This document shows, piece by piece, positions 14,620-22,966 of a stretch of DNA of 64,000 nt. The notes below the pieces were generated by a model, which was given only the letters and a program-made list of their open reading frames with translations, was not told the origin of the DNA and made no database searches. A program made the position numbers and the translations under genes. Within the stretch, counting starts at the first letter, position 1. Each line of letters begins with the position of its first letter. Source of the DNA: Secundilactobacillus yichangensis (GTDB lineage: Bacteria; Bacillota; Bacilli; Lactobacillales; Lactobacillaceae); NCBI RefSeq assembly GCF_016861565.1, contig NZ_BOLK01000011.1:1-64000 (forward strand), read 5' to 3'.

Positions 14620-16452
14620 ATGACACGTGTAATTGGTGTTGATATCGGGAATTCCTCTACAGAAGTTGCGCTTGCTGATGTGTCTGACAGTGGTGAAGTA
14701 AATTTCATTAATTCTGGAATTTCCGAAACAACTGGCATTAAAGGTACCAAGCAAAACTTGATTGGGGTGCGTAAAGCCATCCAAATCGTTTTGCAAAAGT
14801 CAAATATGCAAATTTCCGATGTTGATCTGATTCGGATCAACGAAGCAACGCCCGTTATTGGTGATGTTGCGATGGAAACCATTACCGAAACGGTTATCAC
14901 TGAATCAACGATGATCGGCCACAACCCGGGTACGCCTGGGGGTGTCGGTACCGGTTCTGGCTACACGGTAAAGTTGCTGGATCTGTTGAATCAAACGGAT
15001 AAGGAACGTCCCTATGTCGTTATCATCTCGAAGGATATCGATTTCGCTGATGCTGCAAAGCTGATCAACGCTTATGTTGCTTCTGGTTATAAGATTGCCG
15101 CTGCCGTCCTGCAAAGTGATGACGGTGTGCTGGTCAATAATCGGTTGGATCATGAGATCCCAATCGTGGATGAAGTTTCACAGATCGACAAGGTACCACT
15201 GAACATGCTTGCCGCGGTTGAAGTTGCACCGCCTGGCAAAGTAATCGCTCAGCTTTCTAACCCATATGGTATCGCGACACTGTTCAAACTCTCTTCTGAA
15301 GAGACTAAGAACATTGTGCCAGTTGCCCGGGCCTTAATTGGGAACCGCTCCGCCGTTGTTATTAAGACGCCTGCAGGTGATGTTAAAGCCCGTGTTATTC
15401 CAGCCGGCAAGATCCTGATCAATGGTCAGCCAAATGGTCATGGTGAGGTTAATGTTGCGGCTGGTGCCGATGCCATCATGAAAAAGCTGAACGAGTTTAA
15501 CAGCATCGATGATATTACCGGTGAATCAGGTACTAACATTGGTGGTATGCTTGAAAAAGTTCGTCAAACGATGGCTGAATTGACCAATAAGCAAAACAAG
15601 GACATTGCTATTCAAGACTTATTAGCTGTTAACACGTCCGTTCCCGTAACGGTTCGTGGTGGTCTGGCTGGTGAATTCTCGATGGAGCAAGCCGTTGGAA
15701 TTGCCGCAATGGTTAAGTCCGATCACTTACAAATGCAAGCGATTGCAGACCTCATGAAAGACGAATTTCACGTTCAAGTTGAAATCGGTGGTGCAGAAGC
15801 TGAATCAGCTATCCTTGGTGCCTTAACGACACCTGGGACGACAAAGCCGATTGCCATTCTGGACTTGGGTGCCGGTTCAACCGATGCTTCAATTATCAAC
15901 AAGAAGGATGAAAAGGTTGCTATTCACTTGGCTGGTGCCGGGGATATGGTCACCATGATCATCAATTCTGAACTTGGGTTGGAAGATCCATACTTGGCTG
16001 AAGATATTAAGAAGTATCCGCTGGCTAAGGTTGATAATTTGTTCCAGTTACGGCATGAAGATGGTGCTGTTCAATTCTTCGAAGATCCATTACCTGCTGA
16101 TTTATTTGCCAGAGTTGTGGCTGTTAAACCGGATGGTTATGAACCGCTTCCTGGTAATTTGAGTATTGAGAAAGTTAAAATCGTACGTCAAACGGCTAAG
16201 AAACGGGTATTCGTAACTAACGCAATTCGTGCTTTACACCACGTTAGCCCAACAGGTAATATCCGAGATATCCCATTCGTGGTCATTGTCGGTGGTTCTG
16301 CCCTCGACTTTGAAATTCCACAATTGGTCACCGATGAATTATCACATTATAACTTAGTTGCAGGTCGTGGTAATATTCGGGGGATTGAAGGCCCACGAAA
16401 CGCCGTAGCAACTGGATTAATTCTTTCATATGCGAGCGAGAAGAGGGGATAG
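14620..16452 (+). CDS. pduG: Diol dehydratase reactivase, large subunit
   Basis: 610 aa, usual length. ATP-dependent chaperone-like factor that releases damaged cobalamin from the inactivated dehydratase. An actin-like ATPase fold is shown by VIGVDIGNSSTEVAL at the N-terminus (phosphate loop) and the second phosphate loop AILDLGAGSTDASI near residue 410. GIEGPRNAVATGLILS is near the C-terminus. Start ATG with an AGGGG-type ribosome site. The next gene, pduH, begins right at its stop codon. Confidence 0.96.
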   Translation: MTRVIGVDIGNSSTEVALADVSDSGEVNFINSGISETTGIKGTKQNLIGVRKAIQIVLQKSNMQISDVDLIRINEATPVIGDVAMETITETVITESTMIGHNPGTPGGVGTGSGYTVKLLDLLNQTDKERPYVVIISKDIDFADAAKLINAYVASGYKIAAAVLQSDDGVLVNNRLDHEIPIVDEVSQIDKVPLNMLAAVEVAPPGKVIAQLSNPYGIATLFKLSSEETKNIVPVARALIGNRSAVVIKTPAGDVKARVIPAGKILINGQPNGHGEVNVAAGADAIMKKLNEFNSIDDITGESGTNIGGMLEKVRQTMAELTNKQNKDIAIQDLLAVNTSVPVTVRGGLAGEFSMEQAVGIAAMVKSDHLQMQAIADLMKDEFHVQVEIGGAEAESAILGALTTPGTTKPIAILDLGAGSTDASIINKKDEKVAIHLAGAGDMVTMIINSELGLEDPYLAEDIKKYPLAKVDNLFQLRHEDGAVQFFEDPLPADLFARVVAVKPDGYEPLPGNLSIEKVKIVRQTAKKRVFVTNAIRALHHVSPTGNIRDIPFVVIVGGSALDFEIPQLVTDELSHYNLVAGRGNIRGIEGPRNAVATGLILSYASEKRG

Positions 16453-16453
16453 T

Positions 16454-16804
16454 ATGGCTTTTGATTCTGAACGTCCGTCAATTATTTTGGCGACACCAAC
16501 GGGTACTAATGGCCAGCTTCCATCAGTTCTTAAACCAATGCTCAACGGTATTGAAGAAGAACAGATTCCTTTTCAGATTCTCGATATGGAAGGCGATTCA
16601 GCAGTTGAACGTGCCTATAATGCTTCAGTTGCTTCACGATTATCAGTGGGGGTTGCGTTTGACGATGCGCACATCATTGTGCATTACAAGAACTTAAAAC
16701 CCGAAAGTCCACTGTTCGATGTTGCTATCACGGATGCTGCATCCATTCGTAAAGTTGGCGCAAACGCCGCTCGACTGGTCAAAGGAGTTCCATTCAAGAA
16801 ATAA
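16454..16804 (+). CDS. pduH: Diol dehydratase reactivase, small subunit
   Basis: 116 aa. Partner of PduG; its fold resembles the dehydratase beta subunit and it swaps with it during reactivation. Family pattern: RPSIILATPTG at the N-terminus, SVGVAFDDAHIIVHYKNL in the middle, and DAASIRKVGANAARLVKG at the end. The start is ATG after GAGGGG, one base past the pduG stop; an in-frame ORF extending upstream into pduG is not favoured. The tight junction suggests coupled translation. Confidence 0.93.
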   Translation: MAFDSERPSIILATPTGTNGQLPSVLKPMLNGIEEEQIPFQILDMEGDSAVERAYNASVASRLSVGVAFDDAHIIVHYKNLKPESPLFDVAITDAASIRKVGANAARLVKGVPFKK

Positions 16805-16821
16805 AGACAGGTGACTATTTT

Positions 16822-17517
16822 ATGCAATCAATTGGATACCTTGAAGTAGAGGGTCTTCCTGGCGCGATTGTCGCGGCAGATAGAATGCTTAAAACAGCCG
16901 ATGTTGATCTTAAATATGTTGAAAATACTAAGGGCGGTGGCTGGATTACAGTCTCTGTCACAGGTGATGTTGCTGCTGTTCAAGCAGCCATCGAAGCTGG
17001 GATCGGTGAACTGGGTGATAACGTTTACTGTTCAGACGTTATTGCTAACCCCGCACCTGGTATTGAGACCTTAGGTAAGAATGATGCAATTAAGGGCAAT
17101 CATTTAGATGACAAAGGACCGGATGATCCGCAAGGACCAGATGATCCAAAGGGTCCTAACGATCCTAAAGGTCCAGATGATGGTAAGGGACCAGACAATG
17201 GTCCTGCCCCAAAGGACACCCCTAAGCCAAAAGATGATTCATTGGCGGCATCACCGGTGGAAGAATCGACTAATACAATCGATAAGGCTGGAGGAGCAAA
17301 TGCTGCTCCTTTAGCTATTTCAAAAGCAAAAACACCAGATGCCAAGCAAAAGGAAGCACCCACGTCAGGAAAGTCGGCTTCGGCTAAGACTTCTGACGAA
17401 AAAGAAACAAAGAAAGCTACATGCAACTTATGCGGCGATCCTGCTTGCCCACGCAAGATGGGTGAACCCCACAAGAAATGCATTCATTACGAAGAATTAA
17501 AAGGCACCACAAAATAG
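16822..17517 (+). CDS. pduK: PduK shell protein: BMC domain, repeat linker, Cys-rich tail
   Basis: 231 aa. Minor shell protein. Residues 1-85 are a BMC domain (SIGYLEVEGLPGAIVAADRM). Residues 96-130 form a low-complexity linker of repeated GPDDPK-like units, followed by a Lys/Ser/Ala-rich disordered stretch to about residue 200. The end holds a Cys cluster, C201, C204, C209 and C220 in CNLCGDPACPRK and KKCIHY, fit for a metal or iron-sulfur centre. Because shell segments face both sides, the tail may bind core enzymes or carry electrons; this is inference. Confidence 0.9.
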   Translation: MQSIGYLEVEGLPGAIVAADRMLKTADVDLKYVENTKGGGWITVSVTGDVAAVQAAIEAGIGELGDNVYCSDVIANPAPGIETLGKNDAIKGNHLDDKGPDDPQGPDDPKGPNDPKGPDDGKGPDNGPAPKDTPKPKDDSLAASPVEESTNTIDKAGGANAAPLAISKAKTPDAKQKEAPTSGKSASAKTSDEKETKKATCNLCGDPACPRKMGEPHKKCIHYEELKGTTK

Positions 17518-17529
17518 GAGGAATTAATA

Positions 17530-17814
17530 ATGAACAACGCATTAGGAATGATTGAAACTAAAGGACTTGTCGCATCTATCGAAGCTGCCGATGCCATGGT
17601 TAAAGCAGCCAACGTTGTAATGGTTGGCCAAGAAAAGATTGGTAGCGGGTTAGTTACTGTTATGGTTCGTGGTGATGTTGGCGCCGTTAAAGCATCTGTT
17701 GACGCTGGTGTTCAAGCCGCTGAAAACATTGGTGAAGTTTTAACTTCATTCGTAATTCCTCGTCCACACGCTGAAGTTGAAAACATCTTGCCTCAACCAA
17801 AAGCAACTAAGTAA
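17530..17814 (+). CDS. pduJ: PduJ hexameric shell protein (BMC-H)
   Basis: 94 aa. Major shell hexamer, a near-duplicate of PduA ([41 protein letters not shown]). Differences cluster around the residues V30-M31, near the Gly-Ser turn of the pore region, and at the C-terminus. ATG start after AGGAGG, 12 bp after pduK. Confidence 0.95.
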   Translation: MNNALGMIETKGLVASIEAADAMVKAANVVMVGQEKIGSGLVTVMVRGDVGAVKASVDAGVQAAENIGEVLTSFVIPRPHAEVENILPQPKATK

Positions 17815-17846
17815 TCAATATTAGAAAAAAGGGTGGCTGTTAATTT

Positions 17847-18494
17847 ATGGAATTAACTGATGAGAAACTCAGACAAGTTATTAAACAAGTGATTGCGGAG
17901 GAATGTGATCCTAACCGTGTTCAAGTTAGTGTTTCAAACCACCACATTCACTTGACTAAAGAAGATTTTAAGACGTTATTTCCACACGGCAAGATGGAAG
18001 CGTTTAAGCCCTTGAAACAGCCTGGTGAATACGCTACCGCAAACGTGGCAACGATTGTCGGCCCTGCTGGTAAGATCGAACACGTTCGGGTACTTGGCCC
18101 ATGCCGGTCACATTCTCAAGTTGAGATTGCCCGTTCAGAAGCTATCGCCATTGGCGTTGATGCACCAATTCGCCTTTCGGGGCATTTGGATGGCACACCT
18201 TCTGTTAAACTTGTGACCCCAGATGGTCAAGTTGACGTTCAAGGTGTGATCGTTGCAAAACGTCACATTCATATGAGTGACGATGATGCAAAGCGTTTGG
18301 GTGTTAAACTCGGCGATACGGTTTGCGTTGAGATCTTGTCCAAAGATCGTCGGACCACGTTTAACGACGTGATTGCCCGTCCTCGTAAGGACTTCGTTCT
18401 TGAGATGCATATCGATACTGATGAAGCTAATGCCGCTAATGTCGGCATGGGCAGCACGACTTACGGCCGGATCATCGTTCCGGATAAGAAATAA
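17847..18494 (+). CDS. pduL: Phosphate propanoyltransferase PduL
   Basis: 215 aa. Converts propionyl-CoA plus phosphate to propionyl-phosphate and CoA, recycling CoA inside the compartment. The family's paired zinc-binding His motifs are present: VSNHHIHLTKEDFKTLF near residue 30 and VIVAKRHIHMSDDDAKRLG near residue 132, plus LGPCRSHSQVEIARS. The N-terminal helix LTDEKLRQVIKQVIAEE is a predicted encapsulation peptide. It acts between PduP and PduW in the ATP-forming branch. Confidence 0.95.
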   Translation: MELTDEKLRQVIKQVIAEECDPNRVQVSVSNHHIHLTKEDFKTLFPHGKMEAFKPLKQPGEYATANVATIVGPAGKIEHVRVLGPCRSHSQVEIARSEAIAIGVDAPIRLSGHLDGTPSVKLVTPDGQVDVQGVIVAKRHIHMSDDDAKRLGVKLGDTVCVEILSKDRRTTFNDVIARPRKDFVLEMHIDTDEANAANVGMGSTTYGRIIVPDKK

Positions 18495-18523
18495 CATTGA
18501 ATTAGTAAGGGTTGGTGGCCAAA

Positions 18524-19027
18524 ATGGATCATCTAATTGAGCAGGTACTGACGAAAATCAGACAACGCGAACACCAATCTTTCGAAGTCGATTATCTTGA
18601 TCGGACTTTACCACCTGATGATAAAGTTTTTACCGACTTTGCAAATGTATCAGTTAACGATGTAACAATCGACCTGTTAATTGAACTATATCGGGTGAAT
18701 ACGACCAATTCTTGGATCCACTGGATTTTGCAAGGGATTAGTTTTCAAGTAAACTTCACGTTTAACATTAGTCAATACATGGTCAACTTTATTCCTAAAA
18801 AGATGCTGTTGGATTGGCCGGTGAAATTTGTTGTTGACAAAGAGAGTCCCGTGGTTACGTTCAATAAAAAAACTGTCAGCCGGGGTGATGTTGCAGGGCT
18901 TCCTGATAAGGCGGTCCTGGTCGTTACCGACGCACAGTCTTTAACAACCGAAGCCAAGGAAGTCAGCCGGTTGAAGCAGATTACTATACAGATTAGGACT
19001 GATGAAGATTGTATATGGCAAAAGTAG
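18524..19027 (+). CDS. pduM: PduM-like microcompartment assembly protein
   Basis: 167 aa. Identified mainly from its place between pduL and pduN and from family-like stretches such as VDYLDRTLPPD and FNKKTVSRGDVAGLP. In Salmonella PduM is needed for normal microcompartment structure; no enzymatic role is known. Residues 2-15 form an amphipathic helix (DHLIEQVLTKIRQRE). ATG is chosen after GGTGG; an in-frame TTG four codons earlier is less well placed. It overlaps pduN by 13 bp. Confidence 0.82.
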   Translation: MDHLIEQVLTKIRQREHQSFEVDYLDRTLPPDDKVFTDFANVSVNDVTIDLLIELYRVNTTNSWIHWILQGISFQVNFTFNISQYMVNFIPKKMLLDWPVKFVVDKESPVVTFNKKTVSRGDVAGLPDKAVLVVTDAQSLTTEAKEVSRLKQITIQIRTDEDCIWQK

Positions 19028-19278
19028 TTGGAAGCGTTGTCTCAACGCAAAAAGATCGATCACTGGTCGGCAGAAAGTTAATGATTGTACAGCCGGTAAA
19101 TTCTGATGGTCAAGCAGTCCGTCACGAAGAAGTGGCAGCAGACAGCGTTGGCGCCGGAATTGGTGAGTATGTTTTACTTGTTCGAGGTGCCGGTGCAAGA
19201 CGCGCGACTCCAGAAGAAATTGCTAAGGATGTCAACGATTGTTCAATCGTCGGCATTATAGACCGATTTGATAAGTGA
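19015..19278 (+). CDS. pduN: PduN pentameric vertex protein (EutN/CcmL family)
   Basis: 87 aa. BMC-P protein that caps the icosahedral vertices of the shell. Pattern: AKVVGSVVSTQKDRSLVGRKL at the N-terminus, GAGIGEYVLLVRGAGARRA in the middle, and IVGIIDRFD at the end. The start at ATG lies inside the end of pduM; an in-frame TTG two codons earlier is possible. Confidence 0.93.
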   Translation: MAKVVGSVVSTQKDRSLVGRKLMIVQPVNSDGQAVRHEEVAADSVGAGIGEYVLLVRGAGARRATPEEIAKDVNDCSIVGIIDRFDK

Positions 19279-19296
19279 TAAAGAAGGGGTAAGCTA

Positions 19297-19875
19297 ATGG
19301 CCATTTATACTAAGGGTGGCGATAAAGGCAGCACAAGTTTATTCGACGGCAAACGTGTTCCCAAAAACTCCCTGCGAGTTGAAACCTATGGTACCTTCGA
19401 TGAACTAAACGCCAATGTGAGTTTAGCGGACAAGTTCTGCCTTGATCCGGAAAACCGGAAGATCCTGCAACGGATCGAATACCGAATGTTCTTCCTTCAA
19501 GGCGAAATTGCCACTGAGGAGCCAGAAAAATTCCGGCGACAAAGTACGATCATTACCGATGAAGATGTTCATTATCTAGAATCAATAATTGACAAATACA
19601 CAGCTGAATTGCCGAAGGTAACGTCTTTTATCTTACCTGGTTCCAGTTGTGCAGGCGCACAATTACATGTTTGTCGGACGGTTTGCCGTCGCGCCGAGAG
19701 ACAGTTCGTTTCGTTCATGGAAGAAAATGACGTTCGTCCTGAACTGGAACGTTACGTTAATCGTCTTTCTGATTTCTTCTACATTATGGCTCGTTCTGAA
19801 GACCATGTAGCAGAGAATCAAAAGATCATTAACATGGTTGTTGATCGGTATAAAAAGGCAATGGAGGAATCCTAA
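19297..19875 (+). CDS. pduO: ATP:cob(I)alamin adenosyltransferase, PduO type (N-terminal domain only)
   Basis: 192 aa. Makes adenosylcobalamin for the dehydratase from cob(I)alamin and ATP. The ATP-binding N-terminus TKGGDKGSTSLFDGKRVPK is diagnostic, and CRTVCRRAERQFVSF plus LERYVNRLSDFFYIMAR in the C-terminal helix carry the cobalamin-site Arg/Phe residues. Enteric PduO continues into a DUF336 domain; here that part is a separate gene starting 3 bp downstream. Confidence 0.95.
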   Translation: MAIYTKGGDKGSTSLFDGKRVPKNSLRVETYGTFDELNANVSLADKFCLDPENRKILQRIEYRMFFLQGEIATEEPEKFRRQSTIITDEDVHYLESIIDKYTAELPKVTSFILPGSSCAGAQLHVCRTVCRRAERQFVSFMEENDVRPELERYVNRLSDFFYIMARSEDHVAENQKIINMVVDRYKKAMEES

Positions 19876-19877
19876 TT

Positions 19878-20372
19878 ATGAACAAAGAACAAATTAGTCA
19901 AATCATCGGTGAAGTTTTAGCTGATAACGGCGTTCAGGCTCCTAAAGAAGATAAGACGAACGTTTTTGATAAGCACAAGATGGAACGTGCAATCGATGCC
20001 GGAATTGCCAAAGCTAACGAGCTTAAAGTTGGTGTGACATTTGCAATCATGGATTGCAAACAAGTTGTTCAAATGTCATATCATATGCCAAACGGAAATT
20101 TAGTGGGCACATTCTTAGCACCTAAAAAGGCTTGGTCCGCTATTGCAATGAAGGAACCTACTAAGGATATCAGCAAAGATATCCAACCAGGTGGGCCTTT
20201 ATACCAAATGGAAACAATGCTGGATGGCAAACTAGTGTCATTCCCAGGCGGTATTCCATTGACTTGCGACGGTGAGATTTTCGGTGCCGTTGGTGTGAGC
20301 GGTGGTTTGATTGAAGAAGATCAAGCTATCTGTGAAGCTGTCGTAAGCGAATTTCTAAAGGAGAGTAACTGA
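19878..20372 (+). CDS. Free-standing PduO C-terminal-like (GlcG/HbpS, DUF336) protein with targeting helix
   Basis: 164 aa. Corresponds to the C-terminal DUF336/GlcG/HbpS domain of fused PduO proteins; some relatives bind haem or cobalamin. Family stretches: MERAIDAGIAKANELKVGVTF, FLAPKKAWSAIAMKEPT and FPGGIPLTCDGEIFGAVGVSGG. It differs from a plain split by having its own N-terminal amphipathic helix (KEQISQIIGEVLADNG) and linker (residues 1-30), like an encapsulation peptide, so it is probably independent cargo. The exact role, perhaps cobalamin reduction or storage, is unknown. Confidence 0.88.
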   Translation: MNKEQISQIIGEVLADNGVQAPKEDKTNVFDKHKMERAIDAGIAKANELKVGVTFAIMDCKQVVQMSYHMPNGNLVGTFLAPKKAWSAIAMKEPTKDISKDIQPGGPLYQMETMLDGKLVSFPGGIPLTCDGEIFGAVGVSGGLIEEDQAICEAVVSEFLKESN

Positions 20373-20374
20373 GT

Positions 20375-21820
20375 ATGGCAGATCAAAATATTGAAGCAGA
20401 AATCAGACGAATTTTACAAGAAGAATTAAGCGGTAACGCTTCATCTAGTGATACTGGTACAACAACCAGCCAACCTGATGGCTTAGGTAACGGGATCTTC
20501 ACCAACGTGAACGATGCGATTGCTGCCGCTAAGCAAGCTCAGGAAATCTTGGAAGATAAACCACTTGCCTTCCGTAAAAAGATCGTTCAAGCAATCAAAG
20601 ACGGTTTCGGCCCATACATTGAATATATGGCAAAGCAGACCCGTGAAGAAACTGGCATGGGGACTGTTGAAGCCAAGATTGCTAAGTTAAAGAACGCCCT
20701 CTACAACACACCAGGCGTTGAATTACTGGAGCCAGAAGTTGAAACTGGTGACGGTGGTATGGTGATGTATGAATACACACCATTTGGTGTTATCGGCGCT
20801 GTTGGACCAAGTACAAACCCTTGCGAAACGGTTCTGAATAACTCCATCATGATGATGTCTGCCGGGAACACTGTGTTCTTTGGTGCTCACCCAGGTGCTA
20901 AAAACATCACCCGATGGACTGTTGAAAAGTTGAACGAGTTTGTTTACAAAGCTACTGGGTTGAAAAACGTGCTGGTTTCTCTAGACACGCCATCAATTGA
21001 ATCCGTTCAAGAAATGATGAAGCACCCAGACATTGCAATGCTGGCTGTTACCGGTGGTCCTGCCGTTGTGCACCAAGCATTAACGAGCGGTAAGAAGGCC
21101 GTTGGTGCCGGTGCTGGTAATCCACCTGCAATGGTTGATGCTACCGCTGATATCGATTTGGCAGCGCACAACCTTTACACTTCAGCTAAGTTTGACAATG
21201 AAATCCTGTGTACTTCTGAAAAGGAAATTATTGCTGAGAATTCAATCAAGGATGAACTCTTGAAGAAGATCGTTGCTAAGGGTGCTTGCCTATTGACTGA
21301 TCCTAAAGACATTAAGCACTTAGCTGACATGACCATTCAAGACAACGGTGCCCCTGATCGGAAATACGTTGGTAAGGATGCCACCTTCATTTTGGAAGCT
21401 GCCGGTATTTCATACACTGGCGATCCTAAACTGATTATGATGGATGTTGACAAAGACAACCCATTGGTTAAGACAGAAATGTTAATGCCAATCTTGCCAA
21501 TCGTTGGCTGCCCAGACTTTGATTCCGTCTTAGCTACAGCCATTGAAGTTGAAGGTGGCAATCACCACACCGCTTCAATTCATTCAAACAACATCGAGCA
21601 CATTAACAAAGCTGCTCACCGAATGAATACTTCAATTTTCGTTGCAAATGGACCAACATTTGCCGCAACTGGTGTTGGTGATAACGGCTACTACAGTGGT
21701 GCTGCTGCGCTGACAATTGCTACCCCAACTGGTGAAGGAACTACCACTACTAAGACCTTTACCCGTCGTCGTCGTTTCAACTGTCCACAAGGGTTCTCAC
21801 TTCGTTCTTGGGAGGTTTAA
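20375..21820 (+). CDS. pduP: CoA-acylating propionaldehyde dehydrogenase
   Basis: 481 aa. Oxidises propionaldehyde (or 3-hydroxypropionaldehyde) with NAD+ and CoA to the acyl-CoA. It is an aldehyde dehydrogenase fold, with the catalytic Cys in NEILCTSEKEI near residue 273 and a cofactor region VTGGPAVVHQAL. Residues 4-17 (IEAEIRRILQEEL) are the classic PduP encapsulation peptide, followed by a Ser/Thr linker. Starts 3 bp after the preceding gene. It feeds PduL. Confidence 0.96.
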   Translation: MADQNIEAEIRRILQEELSGNASSSDTGTTTSQPDGLGNGIFTNVNDAIAAAKQAQEILEDKPLAFRKKIVQAIKDGFGPYIEYMAKQTREETGMGTVEAKIAKLKNALYNTPGVELLEPEVETGDGGMVMYEYTPFGVIGAVGPSTNPCETVLNNSIMMMSAGNTVFFGAHPGAKNITRWTVEKLNEFVYKATGLKNVLVSLDTPSIESVQEMMKHPDIAMLAVTGGPAVVHQALTSGKKAVGAGAGNPPAMVDATADIDLAAHNLYTSAKFDNEILCTSEKEIIAENSIKDELLKKIVAKGACLLTDPKDIKHLADMTIQDNGAPDRKYVGKDATFILEAAGISYTGDPKLIMMDVDKDNPLVKTEMLMPILPIVGCPDFDSVLATAIEVEGGNHHTASIHSNNIEHINKAAHRMNTSIFVANGPTFAATGVGDNGYYSGAAALTIATPTGEGTTTTKTFTRRRRFNCPQGFSLRSWEV

Positions 21821-21822
21821 CT

Positions 21823-22944
21823 ATGGAAGAGTTTAAAATTCCAACCAAGGTCTTCTCTGGCAATGACAGTCTAACTTGGCTGCAAAAAATTTCAAATAAA
21901 AAAATCTTAATGGTGTGTGACGCCTTCTTACCTGGGACACCAACACTTGATCGAATCAAGAAGAATGTCGAAGGTAAAAATGAAGTCACCATCTTCTCTG
22001 ATGTGAAACCAGATCCACCTCTGGAAAACATCATGGCCGGTGTTGAAGTCTTCAACAAAGTGCAACCTAACGTTGTTATCGGTATTGGTGGCGGTTCTGC
22101 CATTGATACTGGGAAAGCTGTTCGGTTCTTTGGTGAAAAGCTCAACAAATATACCATCGACTTGTTCGTTGCTGTACCAACGACCAGTGGGACTGGATCA
22201 GAAGTCACACAGCATAGTGTGTTAACTGATACAGAGCACCATAAGAAGGCACCAATCATGGAAGACAGCATCATTCCTGACGTTGCCTTGCTGGATCCGC
22301 AACTGGTAATGACGGCACCTAAGAGTGTCAGCGCGTTCTCAGGACTTGACGTCTTGACCCACTCACTGGAATCATTAGTTGCTCAGGATTCAAACACAAT
22401 CACCGATGCGTTAGCTGAAAAAGCTGCTAGTGTTATCTTGCATAACCTGGTTGAATGCTATCGTCATGGTGATAACGAAGCAGCACGCAAGGTTGTGCAT
22501 GAAGCTTCCTGCGCTGCTGGTATGGCTTTTGCCAATGCCGGTCTCGGGATTGCGCACTCCATTGCCCACCAATTAGGGGCTAACTTCCACGTGCCGCATG
22601 GTTTAGCATGTGCCATGATGCTGCCACACGTTGTTTTATACAACGCAAGCAAGTCTGAATATGCTTTGCACAAGTACGCTGAAGCCTTTAAGAAGAGTGG
22701 TTTAGTTTCAAACAGCATGAGTGATCGAATCGCGGTTAAGCGTTTAGCTGCTCAGATTCAGCACATGATGGTTGAAATGAATTGCCCACAGACGCTGAAG
22801 TCATTTGGTGTTGATCCAGATAAGGCAGAAAAAATGTGCAAAGTCGTTGTAGATGGCGCTAAGAAGGATGGGACTTTCCCTGGTAACCCAGTTGTGCCTT
22901 CAGACGAAGACCTAGCTGCGTTATATAAACAAGTCATTAAATAA
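21823..22944 (+). CDS. pduQ: Iron-dependent propanol dehydrogenase
   Basis: 373 aa. Reduces the aldehyde to 1-propanol or 1,3-propanediol and recycles NADH within the compartment. Group III metal-dependent alcohol dehydrogenase features: IGIGGGSAIDTGKAV (cofactor phosphate), VPTTSGTGSEVT, and metal-binding His residues in GIAHSIAHQLGANFHVPHG. The start is ATG after GGGAGG, two bases past the pduP stop codon; an in-frame ORF extending back into pduP is rejected. Confidence 0.95.
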   Translation: MEEFKIPTKVFSGNDSLTWLQKISNKKILMVCDAFLPGTPTLDRIKKNVEGKNEVTIFSDVKPDPPLENIMAGVEVFNKVQPNVVIGIGGGSAIDTGKAVRFFGEKLNKYTIDLFVAVPTTSGTGSEVTQHSVLTDTEHHKKAPIMEDSIIPDVALLDPQLVMTAPKSVSAFSGLDVLTHSLESLVAQDSNTITDALAEKAASVILHNLVECYRHGDNEAARKVVHEASCAAGMAFANAGLGIAHSIAHQLGANFHVPHGLACAMMLPHVVLYNASKSEYALHKYAEAFKKSGLVSNSMSDRIAVKRLAAQIQHMMVEMNCPQTLKSFGVDPDKAEKMCKVVVDGAKKDGTFPGNPVVPSDEDLAALYKQVIK

Positions 22945-22966
22945 GATTTAGAGAGGAAGCACACCT

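Noticed and set aside
17100-17483. Minus-strand open frame of 127 codons opposite pduK
   Set aside because: It mirrors the Gly/Pro/Asp repeat and low-complexity linker of PduK; no ribosome site, and pduK is clearly the real gene.
21777-22274. Minus-strand open frame of 165 codons opposite pduQ
   Set aside because: Antisense shadow of a well-matched dehydrogenase; composition unlike a real protein.
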